DNA of 64,000 bases from Trachythela sp. YZ-2020 (GCA_016169945.1 JADLSH010000145.1:1550001-1614000); one strand, 5' to 3'. Shown: positions 32,768-44,639, counted from the first letter of the stretch. Translations and numbers: made by a program. Notes: generated from the letters alone by a model not told the origin.

Positions 32768-33020
32768 ATCCCCGAGCCGGCGCGAAGCGCCGTGCGAGGG
32801 TACTAATTTCGCTCGGATATTTACAACCGGGAATATGAAAAGAGCGGAATGCAAAGCAGTGAATTCGAACTCTAAGTAAACTCTAAGTTTACTTAGAGTT
32901 CACGACTGAGCTGGTATTATATAGCTCATTGGTGTTCACTGATGCAAAGTCGTCCGCCATTTTTTGTCATGGACGGTTTTTTAAGTTGTGCGCATGCGCG
33001 CGTTCTGACCGAGAGAAGAC
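32768..33020. mobile_element. Dispersed GAGCCGGCGCGAAGCGCCG repeat, copy 1
   Basis: Starts CCCCGAGCCGGCGCGAAGCG and continues GTACTAATTTCGCTCGG and ATATTTACAACCGGG. Copies are at 39798 (start and following 150 bases) and, shorter, at 62517. This copy has an extra palindrome, CTCTAAGTAAACTCTAAG with its complement, near 32870-32905. Right end not defined. Confidence 0.75.
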
Positions 33021-33220
33021 TGGCACTTAGCAACTTCATGATTGACTAAAGCAAATAATTTGTATTTTAATGTATACGTCAGAAAATTAATTGCCATTTT
33101 GCAAACTTTTCAAAAATAGTTTTGCACTCACTGTTGGCCTCATTTTATAATAATCAGGAGTCAGGACATAATTGTTCAATTTATTTGGTATATTAACTAT
33201 CAAGACTTCTAAATGTGAGT

Positions 33221-33743
33221 TAATATCTGTCGTCACCATACTTACCCGTGTGGATGGTTAGGTGCAGACATGGTCAGAGAATAGTCTAGGGATTTGAGTT
33301 ACTTGGATTCAGGTCCGAATCACGTGAGCATGTCCAGTCAGGACCTGACCACCGAACGTCTGCACCTTATCACACCGAACAGTATTCGGCGGAAATTCGA
33401 AAACCGACATTGGCAATACAGAAAGAAAAAAATTGTTTCGATTATGTTCTCTCAGCAGAGTAATATCCCAGTTGGCTATATGTAGGCTAATGAGCAATGA
33501 GCAATGAGCCTGCTTATCACTCTCTATATCCGTTCCTTTGAGGGCGTAGGTCGTGCCCAGGCTGTGTGCGGTTCCTATGATATTAACCTTGGTTACTATA
33601 TAACGTCATTTAATATCTGTCGTCACCATACTTACCCGTGTGGATGGTTAGGTGCAGACGTGGTCAGAGAATAGTCTAGGGATTTGAGTTACTTGGATTC
33701 AGGTCCGAATCACGTGAGCATGTCCAGTCAGGACCTGACCACC
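33221..33743. repeat. Pair of ~133 bp direct repeats
   Basis: 33221-33353 and 33609-33743 share GTCGTCACCATACTTACCCG through CAGGACCTGACCACC with about one to three differences. The spacer between them holds the LTR-like segment at 33457-33608. Confidence 0.9.
33457..33608 (-). mobile_element. LTR-like segment, uninterrupted copy
   Basis: The text from CCCAGTTGGCTATATGTAGG through CTATATCCGTTCCTTTGAGG to CCTTGGTTACTATATAAC recurs at 39745-40705, where an ~807-base insertion splits it. That second copy lies downstream of the copia RNase H remnant, so both may be copia LTR pieces on the minus strand (inference). Confidence 0.6.
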
Positions 33744-33834
33744 AAAGTGATATTTCCTCAAAATTTCACAACTCCAAGTAACTGAAACTCCCACCCCACG
33801 AACTACATCCCAAGCATCCACACGGTGCCAACTG

Positions 33835-36150
33835 GTGCTATGCGAAGTAGGGACCAGACCCAGTTGCTAACCTATGCCGCCTCAATTGAAAATTAGCAAA
33901 GGGACAAGACCCAGGTGCTAAGCTATGCCGCCATCATTCCAAATTAGCAAAGGGACAAGACCCAGATGCTAAGGTATGCCGCCATCATTCCAAATTAGCA
34001 AAGGGACCAGACCCCATTGCTAAACTGTGCTGCCACAGTTGAAAATTAGTAAAGGGACCAGATTCAGTTGCTAAGCAACGCCCCCATAATACGAAATTAG
34101 CAAAGGGACCAGACCCAGTTGCTAAGCTATGCTGCCACAATTGAAAATTAGCAAAGGGACCAGACTCAGTTGCTAAGCTATGCTGCCACAATTGAGAATT
34201 AGCAAAGGGACCAAACCCAGTTGCTAAGCTATGCCGCCATAATTCACAATTAGCGAAGGGACAAGACCCAGTTGCAAAGCTATGCTGCCACAATTGAGAA
34301 TTAGCAAAGGGACCAGACCCAGTTGCTAAGCTATGCTGCCACAATTGAAAATTAGCGAAGGCACCAGACCCAGTTGCTAGCTATGCTGCCACAATTGAGA
34401 ATTAGCACGGGGACAAGACCCAGTTGCTAGCTATGCTGCCACAAATGAAATTAGCAAAGGGACAAGACCCAGTTGCTAAGCTATGCTGCCACAAATGAAA
34501 TTAGCAAAGGGATCAGACCCAGTTGCTAAGCTATGCTGCCACAAATGAAAATTAGCAAAGGGACCAGACCCAGTTGCTAAGCTATGCTGCCACAATTGAA
34601 ATTAGCAAAGGGACAAGACCCATTTGCTAAACTATGCTGCCACAATTGAAAATTAGCAAAGGGACCAGATCCAGTTGCTAAGCTATGCTTCCACAATTGA
34701 GAATTAGCAAAGGGACCAGACCCAGTTGCTAAGCTATGCTGCCACCTTTGAGAATTAGCAAAGGGACCAGACTCAGTTGCTAAGCTATGCTGCCACCATT
34801 GAGAATTAGCAAAGGGACCAGACCCAGTTGCTAAGCTATGCTGCCACCATTGAGAATTAGCAAAGGGACCAGGCCCGGTTGCTAAGCTATGCTGCCACCA
34901 TTGAAAATTAGCAAAGGGACCAGACCCAGTTGCTAAGCTATGCTGCCACCATTGAGAATTAGCAAAGGGACCAGACCCAGTTGCTAAGCTATGCTGCCAC
35001 CATTGAAAATTAGCAAAGGGACAAGACCCAGTTGCTAAGCTATGCTGCCACCATTGAAAATTAGCAAAGGGACCAGACCCAGTTGCTAAGCTATGCTGCC
35101 ACCATTGAGAATTAGCAAAGGGACCAGGCCCAGTTGCTAAGCTATGCTGCCACAATTGAAAATTAGCGAAGGGACCAGACCCAGTTGCTAATTTATGCTG
35201 CCACCATTGAGAATTAGCAAAGGGACCAGACCCAGTTGCTAAGCTACGCTGCCACCATTGAGAATTAGCAAAGGGACCAGACCCAGTTGCTAAGCTATGC
35301 AGCCACCATTGAAAATTAGCAAAGGGACAAGACCCAGTTGCTAAGCTATGCTGCCACAATTGAGAATTAGCAAAGGGACCAGACCCAGTTGCTAAGCTAT
35401 GCTGCCACCATTGAGAATTAGCAAAGGGACCAGACCCAGTTGCTAAGCTATGCTGCCACGATTGAAAATTAGCAAAGGGACAAGACCCAGTTGCTAAGCT
35501 ATGCTGCCACAAATGAAATTAGCAAAGGGATCAGACCCAGTTGCTAAGCTATGCAGCCACCATTGAAAATTAGCAAAGGGACAAGACCCAGTTGCTAAGC
35601 TATGCTGCCACAATTGAAATTACCAAAGGGACAAGACCCATTTGCTAAGCTATGCCGCCATAATTCACAATTAGCAATGCCGATGGGACCAGACCCGGTT
35701 ACTAAGCTGTGCCGCCATAATTCACGATTAGCGACGGGACAAGACCCAGTTGCTATGCTATACCGCCACCATTGAAAATTTGCAAAGGGACCAGACCCAG
35801 TTGCTAAGCTATCTGCCATCATTCAAAATTTGCAAAGGGACAAGACCCCGTTCCCACGTTATGCCGCCCCAATTGAAAATTAGCAAGGGGACCAGACCCA
35901 AAAGCTAAGCTATGCCGCCATAATTCATAACTACCCAAAGGAACTAGGCCAAGTTGCTAAGCTATGCTGCCTGAAATTGAATTAGCAAAGGGATAAGACC
36001 CGGTTGATTAGCAAAGGGATAAGACCCAGTTGCTAAGCTATGCCGCCATAATGCAAAGTTAGCGAAGGTACACGCCCCAATTATTAGGTTATGGCGCTAC
36101 ATCCAAATTTACCAAGGGACAAGGCCCGGTTGCTAAGATATGCCACCATG
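33835..36150. repeat. 51 bp minisatellite, about 45 units
   Basis: The unit on plus reads GCTATGCTGCCACCATTGAG, then AATTAGCAAAGGGACCAGAC, then CCAGTTGCTAA. Units between 34577 and 35512 keep exactly 51 bases, so a minus-strand frame stays open for 311 codons as 17-residue repeats with core HSLATGSGPFAN. Outer units vary in length and drift, as expected for array edges. The array borders the truncated 3' end of the DIRS element. Confidence 0.97.
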
Positions 36151-36331
36151 TTGAAAGTCGCAAATGAGCAAAATCCCGCCACCCCAATAATCAAACTTAC
36201 ACTTGCATGCCACCACAAGATAGAACAAAACAATATATTACTAATATTATGTGACTTGATTACAAACTATACGTGCAGGAACCGTTTCTAAAATATGGCA
36301 AGGAGTCTGTATGTACAATTGATATGCGTTG

Positions 36332-38402
36332 CTAGCTGAACCACATCCCTAATGTTTTAATTAGGTGGTCGGGAATTCCTGCTGCGGCCGCCGACGTCGC
36401 AGCCCCAATGCGAAAACTGTGACCTGAAAAGTTTCGTTCCAAACCAGCTCGAGCGACCGCGCTTTTGAGCCACTGCGTCAAAGTTGTTCTTGTCAGTGGC
36501 CGGCCATTGATGTGACGAAACAGCGGTCCTCCGTCACCACCCCGCCAATGAAGGTAGTGCAGGAGCGCCCTAACTGCGCAAACCTCCTTACCTGAGACGC
36601 CGAGGCGGATAGTGTGTCCTTGACGAAACGGATTTAGAACAGTTTTAGAGCATTTTATGCGAAGAAAAATGACTTTCGGGTTCACAAGCTTGTCAATTTG
36701 TACGTCATCCACTGCCAAGTGGACACGCGAGTCAAAGTTACTGTTCGTTGTTGTGAACTCACCTGAACGCAAGAAACCAAAAAATCCGGTACAGCATGCC
36801 GCCCAAAATAAAATATCGTCGTAGCAATTAAAATTTAGCACTGCGCGAATACGAGAAAGTACTGTTAAAGTAACAGGAAGTCTCTCACGCTTCGAAGCAC
36901 CTTGAGAACGTTTTATACCCCGTAAGACTCTCTCCAAGCGCAAACAATTCGATAACGGGTTAGCAAAGCCATTTTCAATGTGTAGCGAACGTATTCCAGC
37001 CAGGTAGATGGCGCCTTGATGGTTTTGGAAAGGTGCGTAGCAAATAACATCAGTGTCCATTCGGACGCAGGTAAGAGAGAACCGTTCACATTTACACATT
37101 GACTCCACCGACAAAACTCAAGAAACTTACATTGTGCCGAGTCGTACGTTCGCCGGGTTGAACTGGCGATGCCCTGAAACATTAGTGCTCTGGTTTGCTG
37201 ACGAAGTTCTGCGAGCTCAGATGGGCTAGCAACGCTGGAGGGACAACTACTGATCTGGAAGAGCTTGTGGGGCCAATTGCCGCAACACCTGCATATATTA
37301 AAGCGAGACAAGGAATCAGCAATACCGTTTTCCTTTCCCTGGACGTGTTTTGCTGTAACTTTAAAATTAAGCTGCGCTGCACATAAAAATAGCTCTCGTA
37401 ACAGTTGCATGAGGCAGCTGTCCTTGGACGTGCCAGAAGAAATGATAGCTTTGATTGTCGCAGCAGAACTGGATACGGCGATAGAGCCAAATGTTTCGCC
37501 ATACATGACATGCAATGACTATAGGGAAGAGCTCTTTGTAAGCAATACTCAACGACCGTTGAGAGGTGGACCAAGAGCCATTAAACCATTCTCCTGAATA
37601 AAGCCCGGCATACCCATTACTGCCTGATGCATCCGTGGACAAGCAAAGATCAGGGACTGGGGCCCATGCATGTAAATCAAAAAAGTACACACCGTCCCAA
37701 AAAATTACACACCGTCCTAGTCGTCAAGGTAATGTAACAAGTCGAGAACGTTCCAATTATTAACCAATAAACCAAACACCAGTGAAATAAATCTGCAACG
37801 CTGTTAAAAATTCCCGGTGCTGAACGCAAGCCAAACGGTAATAATAAGTCGACATACTAACCGCCTTGCCAAAACATGCCCAATGTGACGACGGTCGGAC
37901 GGATGCACTGGAATTATGCGATATGCGCTTTTAACATCCACTTTACCCATTAACGCGTCGCGTCCGGCTTTAACGATTAGTCAATAGCATCAGATACTTT
38001 GCTATAAGTAAGTGTAAATTCCTCTTTATTAATCCCATCATTTACGCTATGACAAAAGGGAAATGATAAATCAAGAATTAAACGCCAGCCACCGTCTTTT
38101 TTGGGAATCACGCCAAAACGACTTAACTGTAAATTTGCTAAGGGGGGTACAGCAGTAGACCCAAACGCACGACCTAACGAAACTTCTTTCGCAAGGTATT
38201 CGTCGTCAATTACCGTGGGATGTTCGAGGGCTGATGGGCAATTAGCCTTGGCAGATTTAAGCGTTGTGGACTCGGGATGAAATCCAAGCCGGAACCCATC
38301 ACGCAAACCACTTAAAACGTAATCTACTTTTAATCGGTCCGGATGATTACATAATTGAACAGAAAAATTGTCTAGGTTAATTGGCGTAACTGAAGACACG
38401 TC
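36332..38402 (-). mobile_element. DIRS-like element, RT, RNase H and tyrosine recombinase
   Basis: On minus: RT start with RFGVIPKKDGGWRLILDLSF (38399-37977), a KVDVKSAYRIIPVHPSDR block near 37900, and LHYLDD at about 37720-37737. A deletion joins this to the RNase H part with CLSTDASGSNGYAG (from 37690) and VTAKHVQGKENGIADSLSRF. The recombinase follows (37515-36332): STRRTYDSAQCKFLEFCRW, FLRSGEFT with the first catalytic Arg, and HSFRIGAATSAAAAGIP with the His-x-x-Arg. It stops at TLGMWFS before the catalytic Tyr. Frameshifts and a 19-base duplication at 37680-37717 confirm a dead copy. The gag-like part continues at 38970-39690. Confidence 0.88.
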
Positions 38403-38407
38403 AGGAA

Positions 38408-38968
38408 TATTAATAATAATATATATAAAGATTTATACAGCGCTTAAATTATATAAAATATTCCAAAGCGCTTTACAACAATGAAGTTCTACTATATACA
38501 AGCAGCTAAAATATTAAGAATTAAGGTATAAGTGTCTATAAATCTAAAAGTTAGAATCGAAAGCTTTCTTAAAAAGGAAAGTCTTTAATTGAGATTTAAA
38601 ACAGTCAATTGTTTTACTATTTCTAATACCATAAGGTAGCATGTTCCAAATTGACGGAGCTGCATGCACAAATGCTCGATCACCAAGAGTCTTGGCTCTA
38701 GTTTTTGGGATAAAAAGTAGTCCCTGATCATCAGATCTCAGTTGGTAACAGCAGTTCGGTTTTTCTAACAACAGTTCCATAATGTAGCCTGGCGCCATCC
38801 CATGGAGAGCTTTATATACCAGGAGTGCAATTTTAAAATCAACACGAAACTTAACAGGCAGCCAGTGAAGGTGCATCAGGACAGGGGTAATATGAGCGCA
38901 TCTTGGTATAAGACACGTCACTCTAGCAGCGGCATTGATATTAAAATTGTTTTGTACCACTAAACAGG
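38408..38968 (-). mobile_element. L2/CR1-like LINE 3' fragment inside the DIRS element
   Basis: The frame 38960-38544 carries HLHWLPVKFRVDFKIALLVY, YKALHGMAPGYI and WNMLPYGIRNSKTIDCFKS, the typical C terminus of this LINE group. The 3' UTR has AAAGCGCTTTGGAAT-type text and an AT-rich tail with (ATT) units at 38408-38430. It separates DIRS RT from DIRS gag. Confidence 0.9.
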
Positions 38969-38969
38969 A

Positions 38970-39690
38970 AAAATAGTTATTATCATACCACCGTCTCTTC
39001 TAATCGCGTCTTGCCTGTCGCCTACGGCTTGAATGCTCGCCAGGACTATGCCCTCGCTTTCGTATGAAATATTGGCAATCGATTCTGCGGTGTGCTGCGC
39101 CACACCCGTGGCGAAATCTACAGAACTCGCGCGGACTACTGCATGCCCCTGAATTCCACGACTTGCATGCAATTATCGAATTTTGATCACCACGAGGTTC
39201 GCAATATCGAGAAGCTTGTGGTTGAAAGGCTTTTACCGCTACCGACGTGTGGTAGTGATATAAATCCGAATGAATTCGACTCCAATTTGTTGAATTGGAC
39301 GCAGCGGCATCAAGGCGAAAAGCGCGATCATAATTATACCAACACCGTCCTGGGAATTGCTTCGCTATATGCGTATTATTAAAGCCATATACGCGAGTAA
39401 CTCCCGTGCTCGTTCGGGTCGAGCCGATGTAATTACAGCTATGTAACTATTGAAACCCACATCAAAATATCGCCTATTTCATTCTTCTTGCGCGAAGAAG
39501 TTGTCATCGTAGGCACAATCGAGCGACCTTCGATGATAAATGAGGGGACTTCGTTGGTCGGGGCTTCGAGATTTTCAGGGATCAGGTCAGACATTTCTAC
39601 GAACTTATACGCCAAGATTTGGGCGACAAATTTAGCTGGGGAAGGAGGACGGCCCGGGCCCAAAATAAACGCCTGAGTGAGCCCGCTAGT
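38970..39690 (-). mobile_element. DIRS gag-like fragment
   Basis: On minus, AKFVAQILAYKFVEMSDLIP at about 39640-39580 and, in another frame, a GRCWYNYDRAFRLDAA block near 39340-39300 match the ORF1 that precedes RT in DIRS elements of marine invertebrates. Frameshifts are frequent. It is the same copy as 36332-38402, separated by the LINE. Confidence 0.7.
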
Positions 39691-39744
39691 AGTTCCTACC
39701 GAGACTACGGGTAAGGATGGGATGGACGTGGAAACGTTTGTATA

Positions 39745-40900
39745 ACCCCAGTTGGCTATATTGGCTATATGTAGGCTAATGAGAAATGAGTCTGCTTATT
39801 CCCGAGCCGGCGCGAAGCGCCGTGCGAGGGTACTAATTCCGCTCGGATATTTACACCCGGGTATGTGAAAACACAGTGGAATCCAAAGTCGTCCGCCGCG
39901 ATGCCATGGACGGTTCAGGGTTTTGTACGTTATACGCATGCGCGAATTCAGGTCGAGAGAAACATACGGATAAACATTTTTAAAAGATTTACGGATAAAG
40001 ATTTTGTTATTCATCAAAAATGATTTTTAATAATCGGGCTATTGGAAAAACATACCGATAAACAGAGTCTTCAAAACAAGATAAACGAGAAGGAGTCGAA
40101 AAGGACACTTTTGAAGTGTTTTAAACAGGTAAGTGTCTATTTTTCATATTTTAGTTCGTGGATTTGCACAAGCGTATGTCACTCTGTGAGGTTATTATAA
40201 TATCGATTAAACCTAAAAGGTATTTTAGCAAGTTTAAATTTGAATTTTGAAGAAACAACGTAATATCAAAAACTTCCTTTTAAAGATAAATTTAAAAAAA
40301 TATACTGTCAAAAAATAGTTGAAGTTTTCTGAAATGTTTTTGACGTTTTTGTGAAATGTCTAAGGTTAAATTTTACAGCAACCAAAGCTAAAAGAGTACG
40401 CTACTTTATATAGTGGAGCAATTCATAATTTTATAAATGAAAGTACAAATATTTATATTACTCTTTTATCATTTTGTACCAAAAGGCAAAAGTAAAAAAA
40501 TCTGTGCTATGGTTACAATGATTGACCGAATACTTCATGTTACAATAAATTTTGGGAAGTATAATTCCTGAGTTCGCATAGGCGAGGGGATTCTGCATGA
40601 TAGTCACTCTCTATATCCGTTCCTTTGAGGGCGTAGGTCATGCCCAGGCTGTGCGCGGTTCCTATGATATTAACCTTGGTAACCTTGGTTACTATGTAAC
40701 CTCATAATATATTTCTTTATCGATACAGCAATATGAACGTCACAAAACGTAAAACGAACGTACATACAGAGCCCGCAATAACAACTGGTTATAAACAAAA
40801 CAAAACATAGCAAACCCAAAATAATTAAACATCTTATTAACTAAAGTCTGAACAAATGTTGAGCGCTATTTCGCAACACTCCCACTCGCTCAACGTGTCA
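39745..40900 (-). mobile_element. Copia 3' LTR region, interrupted
   Basis: The text shared with 33457-33608 starts at 39745, breaks at 39797, and resumes at about 40605-40705. Upstream on minus lies a TGTTGCGAAATAGCGCTCAACA stretch (about 40860-40880), plausible as an LTR start just after the copia RNase H stop. LTR limits are inferred. Confidence 0.5.
39798..40604. mobile_element. ~807 bp insertion, dispersed repeat copy 2
   Basis: Comparison with the intact text at 33500-33525 (GCTTAT joined to CACTCTC) shows that everything between is inserted. It starts TCCCGAGCCGGCGCGAAGCG like the repeat at 32768 and ends GGCGAGGGGATTCTGCATG. Reverse-complemented, the end gives GAATCCCCTCGCC, similar to the start. 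No coding frame is present. Confidence 0.75.
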
Positions 40901-40906
40901 ATTTGT

Positions 40907-41212
40907 CTAAACAAGTCCCAGTTTACTTCGCAGATATTCAAATTGTCCTCTAGGTAATGGCTTTGTGAAAATGTCAGCTACCATTTCATTGCGGGTTGGA
41001 CAGTACTTCAGCTCAATTGTTCCATCTTGAGTTTTCTCCCGCACGAAATGATATTTGATATCAATGTGCTTCTTTCTCTTGTGTACCACTGGATTTCTTG
41101 ACATAGCGATGGTTCCCTGATTGTCTTCGTATAAGGTCATGGCTCTGGAACAATCTACTCGTAGACAGTAGCGTAGCCAGTCCGCCGATGGCAGAACTAT
41201 GGAACCATGCAT
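40907..41212 (-). mobile_element. Ty1/copia RNase H C-terminal remnant
   Basis: LYEDNQGTIAMSRNPVVHKR, KHIDIKYHFVREK and VADIFTKPLP are the hallmark C terminus of copia pol. The N-terminal side breaks into the TATGGTTCTA array at 41213. Confidence 0.93.
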
Positions 41213-41452
41213 ATAACCATAGAACTATAGATCATAGAACAATAGTATCATACAATTATAGAACCATGCATAGAACTATACAGTAGAACCATAGAACTAT
41301 AGAACCGTAGAATCATAGAACCATAGAACCATAGAACCATAGAACCATAGAACTATAGAACCATAGAACCATAGAACTATATAACTATATAACTATAGAA
41401 CCATAAAACCATAGAACCATAGAATCATAGAACCATAGAACCATAGAACTAA
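41213..41452. repeat. TATGGTTCTA minisatellite, right array (inverted)
   Basis: On plus it reads as ATAGAACCATAGAACTAT units. It is wedged between the copia remnant and the 3' end of the LINE at 41453-43450. Confidence 0.96.
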
Positions 41453-43450
41453 AACTATTAAATTAGAGAAAAAACAACTTTGAATAACTAAATATATGGT
41501 TGAAGGTAAGGTCAACAGGACACGAGTAGTCCCATGTGAAGACAGACCTTAATGAAAACAAACATAACATACATAAAAAAAGACGAGAACAAATATACAA
41601 TTTACAGAAGACATGACTAATTAGGAACAACAGATTAAGTTGAAAGAGCGGCACTTAGAACAGAAGGTTTTCCAAGTGCGCATTCTGTTTACATCGAAAG
41701 ATGAGTGTAGTAGAGAAGAGTAATAAACAGTTAGCCTGTGTTTGAAGGAGGAAACGGATGAACTATTACGAATGGTGGGAGAGAGATTGTTCCAGAGAAG
41801 GACAATTCGGTTGAAAAAAGAGTTCCTATAGAGAGACCTCCTGCAATGGTTAACTTGAAGCAAGTTGTCCTTGCTTGAACGGGCGCGAGACGTGCTGTGA
41901 GAAGAAAAAGTGACGAAAGAGGAGATGTCTTGGTCGAAGAGACCTTGTTTACATTTAAAAAAGAAGACGAGATCCTTTAGTTCAAGCCAGTAGGAGATCG
42001 GAAGTAAATTAAGCTTCTTAAGACGTTCAGGATATGACAACTCATAATCCTGAAGGATGAATTTGCTAGCACGTCTTTGAACACTCTCGAGGATCGCAAG
42101 ATCGCGTGACGATCCTTGAGGTGCCCAGATCTCACTACCATAAGACAGATGAGATCGGACGAGAGCAAGATAAATATCAGTCATTTGGGTACAATTCCTA
42201 TTAAGGAAACCAAGCATACGATTGGCTTTTGCAGTGCAGCTGGCTATGTGTGGGGACCACTTTAGGTCGTTGCTAATAACCAAACCCAAGTCTACTTGGC
42301 TAGATATGCTCTTGACTGGTTCGTTGTTAAGAAAGTAGGAATGAGTTGGAGGGTTGCGTTTGCGGGATATCCTGAGTAAAAGCGTCTTTGAGACATTAAA
42401 TTTCAATTGCCAGGACAGCGACCAGTTGGACATAGCGTCCAGGTCAAGCTGGAGGAGATCTCGATCATCTGGTGATTGAATAGCACGATAACATTTGCTG
42501 TCATCAGCAAAAAGTGCAACAGTACTATTCTTGGTTACCTCTGGAAGGTCGTTCACATAAAGTATGAATAGGAGAGGACCTATTACACTACGTTGTGGCA
42601 CACCAGAGGTAACACTAAGAAAGGAAGAGGAAACCCCTTCAATGACAACACACTGTTTGCGATCACGAAGGTAATCGGCAAACCAGTTAAGAAGTGGACC
42701 AGAGATTCCAAACGATTTAAGTTTAAACAAGAGTTTGCTATGGGACACAGAGTCAAACGCTTTAGCAAAGTCAAGATAAACCATGTCAATTTCCTTACAA
42801 GAGTCAAGAGTATGACCAAGGTCGTGAAGCACATTCAAAAGTTGAGTAACACATGACCTATGGCGACGAAAGCCGTGTTGAAGATCATGCAAAGAGTTCA
42901 TAACAAAAGAATAAACCTGACTGAAAATTAGACGTTCAAGAACTTTGGAGACTTGGGAGAGTAATGAAATTGGTCTGTAGTTAGTGGCCTCATGAGCGTC
43001 GCCTTTCTTGGGTATGGGAACGACATTAGCAGATTTCCATTCAGAAGGGAAAACACCCTGCTGAAGAGATAGCTCAAAGAGAGCAGTCAAAGACGGGGCG
43101 ATTACTTCAGAACATCGCTTTAGAATATAAGCTGGTATACCGTCAGGACCAGTAGCCTTAGAGGGTGACAAATTGAACAACAAAGACTGAACGTCGGATT
43201 CAGATATAGTTAATGAGTCAAGAGAGTTAGATGTTGAGTTAGGAGAGATGAGAGGTGAAGAACTAGTGTCAGAGTCGGAGATAAAGACTGACGCAAAATA
43301 TTGGTTAAAGCCATCCGCTTTTTCCTCCGCAGAAAAAAGTTTCTGACCATTCAATTTAATCACGTCAGGGATAGAGGATTTTGAGGATTTACTCTTAAAG
43401 AATCTCCGAAAATGATCATTGAAAACATTTTCGGACAGGTGTATATAAGG
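41453..43450 (-). mobile_element. LINE with 580-codon open RT frame
   Basis: The frame 43363-41621 is uninterrupted; its in-frame text continues upstream to about 43450. RT motifs are SKATGPDGIPAYILKR, NYRPISLLSQVSKVLERLIF, LDFAKAFDSVSH, GVPQRSVIGPLLFILYVNDL and FADDSK. The C-terminal domain ends in a Cys cluster WKTFCSKCRSFNLICCS, as in many Jockey/CR1-group LINEs. The usual GVPQGS is GVPQRS here. The endonuclease and ORF1 are missing, so it is 5'-truncated, but it is the youngest-looking LINE in the window. Its 3' UTR ends at the minisatellite. Confidence 0.93.
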
Positions 43451-43980
43451 TGTATTGTAAGAGTTAACAATCTATTGTAATTAATAACTATTTTAATTTC
43501 TTCTCAAAGTTTTTGGTGACATTTTGCATCTGCGTTTTCAACACTACTGTAGCTTACTTGCTGAACCAATTAGGTTTGCGGCCACGACCCTGACCTTCAG
43601 GACGTAGGAGAATGGAATTTATAGTTATCGCATTTCAACACTCGTACGTTTTTAACCTTGCTCACTAAACCAAGGAGTTTGTGTCAAGGTTAGTATCATG
43701 ATACCGCGCTCTGTGTGGTCACGGTCCTTATATTAAGGACATAAGAAAATGGAATCTGGTAGTACTGAGATATAGGGGCTATTAGTAAAAAAGCCGGAGC
43801 ACTGGAGCCGGCGTAGCCGCAACAAATCTAAAATCTGATATGATAAACTAAATATTTATTCTTATTTTAATGAAATTTTATCATTGCACAAAAGAGCAAA
43901 AGGAATACAATTTAAAATTTTGCGGCATGTTAATTTAAACAGCGTTGGAGACTGGGTAGTTCTATAGCTTATCGGCTATT
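43451..43980. other. Intergenic, no gene seen
   Basis: A short GGAGCACTGGAGCCGGCGTA stretch near 43797 is the only notable text. Otherwise AT-rich. Confidence 0.35.
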
Positions 43981-44339
43981 ACTATAACAAGGAATGGGGA
44001 ATGGGGATTGGGGAATCGGGAACGGGAAATGGGAATGCGAATGGAAAAACCCGGAATGCTAAAGCCGGAATCTCTAATTCTATTGTCTGACACGATTGAA
44101 TATATATTTAGAATTTCGGGTTTTCAAAGGTTGTGTTACCTCAATTCTGATTTAAAATATTGCTGTAAATCTTTGGAAAAAGCGTAATAGACATAGACAT
44201 AGTCGAATTTCGAAGCAATCTTCACAAAGAGCGCATTTGACGCAGCTGCTTTTATATACGAGACTACATAATAAAAAAAGATAAATAAATAAAAATTTGC
44301 ATGATTTGCTGCAATCAGTTATGTTTCTCTATATATATT

Positions 44340-44515
44340 GTAAAATAGGTTTGATAGATTCAGTATATTATATTATTTAGTTTGTTGTATTATATTTAGT
44401 TTGTTGTGTTATATCGTTGTAAATATTGTAGGAATTAAACGGCCCCTTGAAAATCAGTAACTAGGCTGAAGGGTTACCGTTTCAAAAGAAATGTAAATAA
44501 AAAATAATAATAAAA
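44340..44515 (+). mobile_element. LINE 3' tail
   Basis: AAACGGCCCCTTGAAAA, GGCTGAAGGGTTACCGTTT and TGTAAATAAAAAATAATAAT match the 3' UTR of the LINE at 56837-59895 (AAACGGCCTCTTGAAAAACA, TTCTGAAGGGCTACCGTT). No coding part is present. Confidence 0.8.
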
Positions 44516-44639
44516 TATGGATAAGTTGAACCATGCTGCTACACCGCACTAGCTAACTCCAATCCAATGTTATGTACAAATGTACAAAATTTAGCGCAAT
44601 GAGGATCCCATGTTAGCTTGCAAGCACATTTTATCAAAT

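Noticed and set aside
33835..36150. Regular repeat array as a CRISPR-like structure
   Set aside because: The units are head-to-tail with no unique spacers, and the setting is a eukaryotic genome.
42593..42856. Plus-strand 87-codon frame
   Set aside because: It is the antisense shadow of the reverse transcriptase frame on the minus strand.
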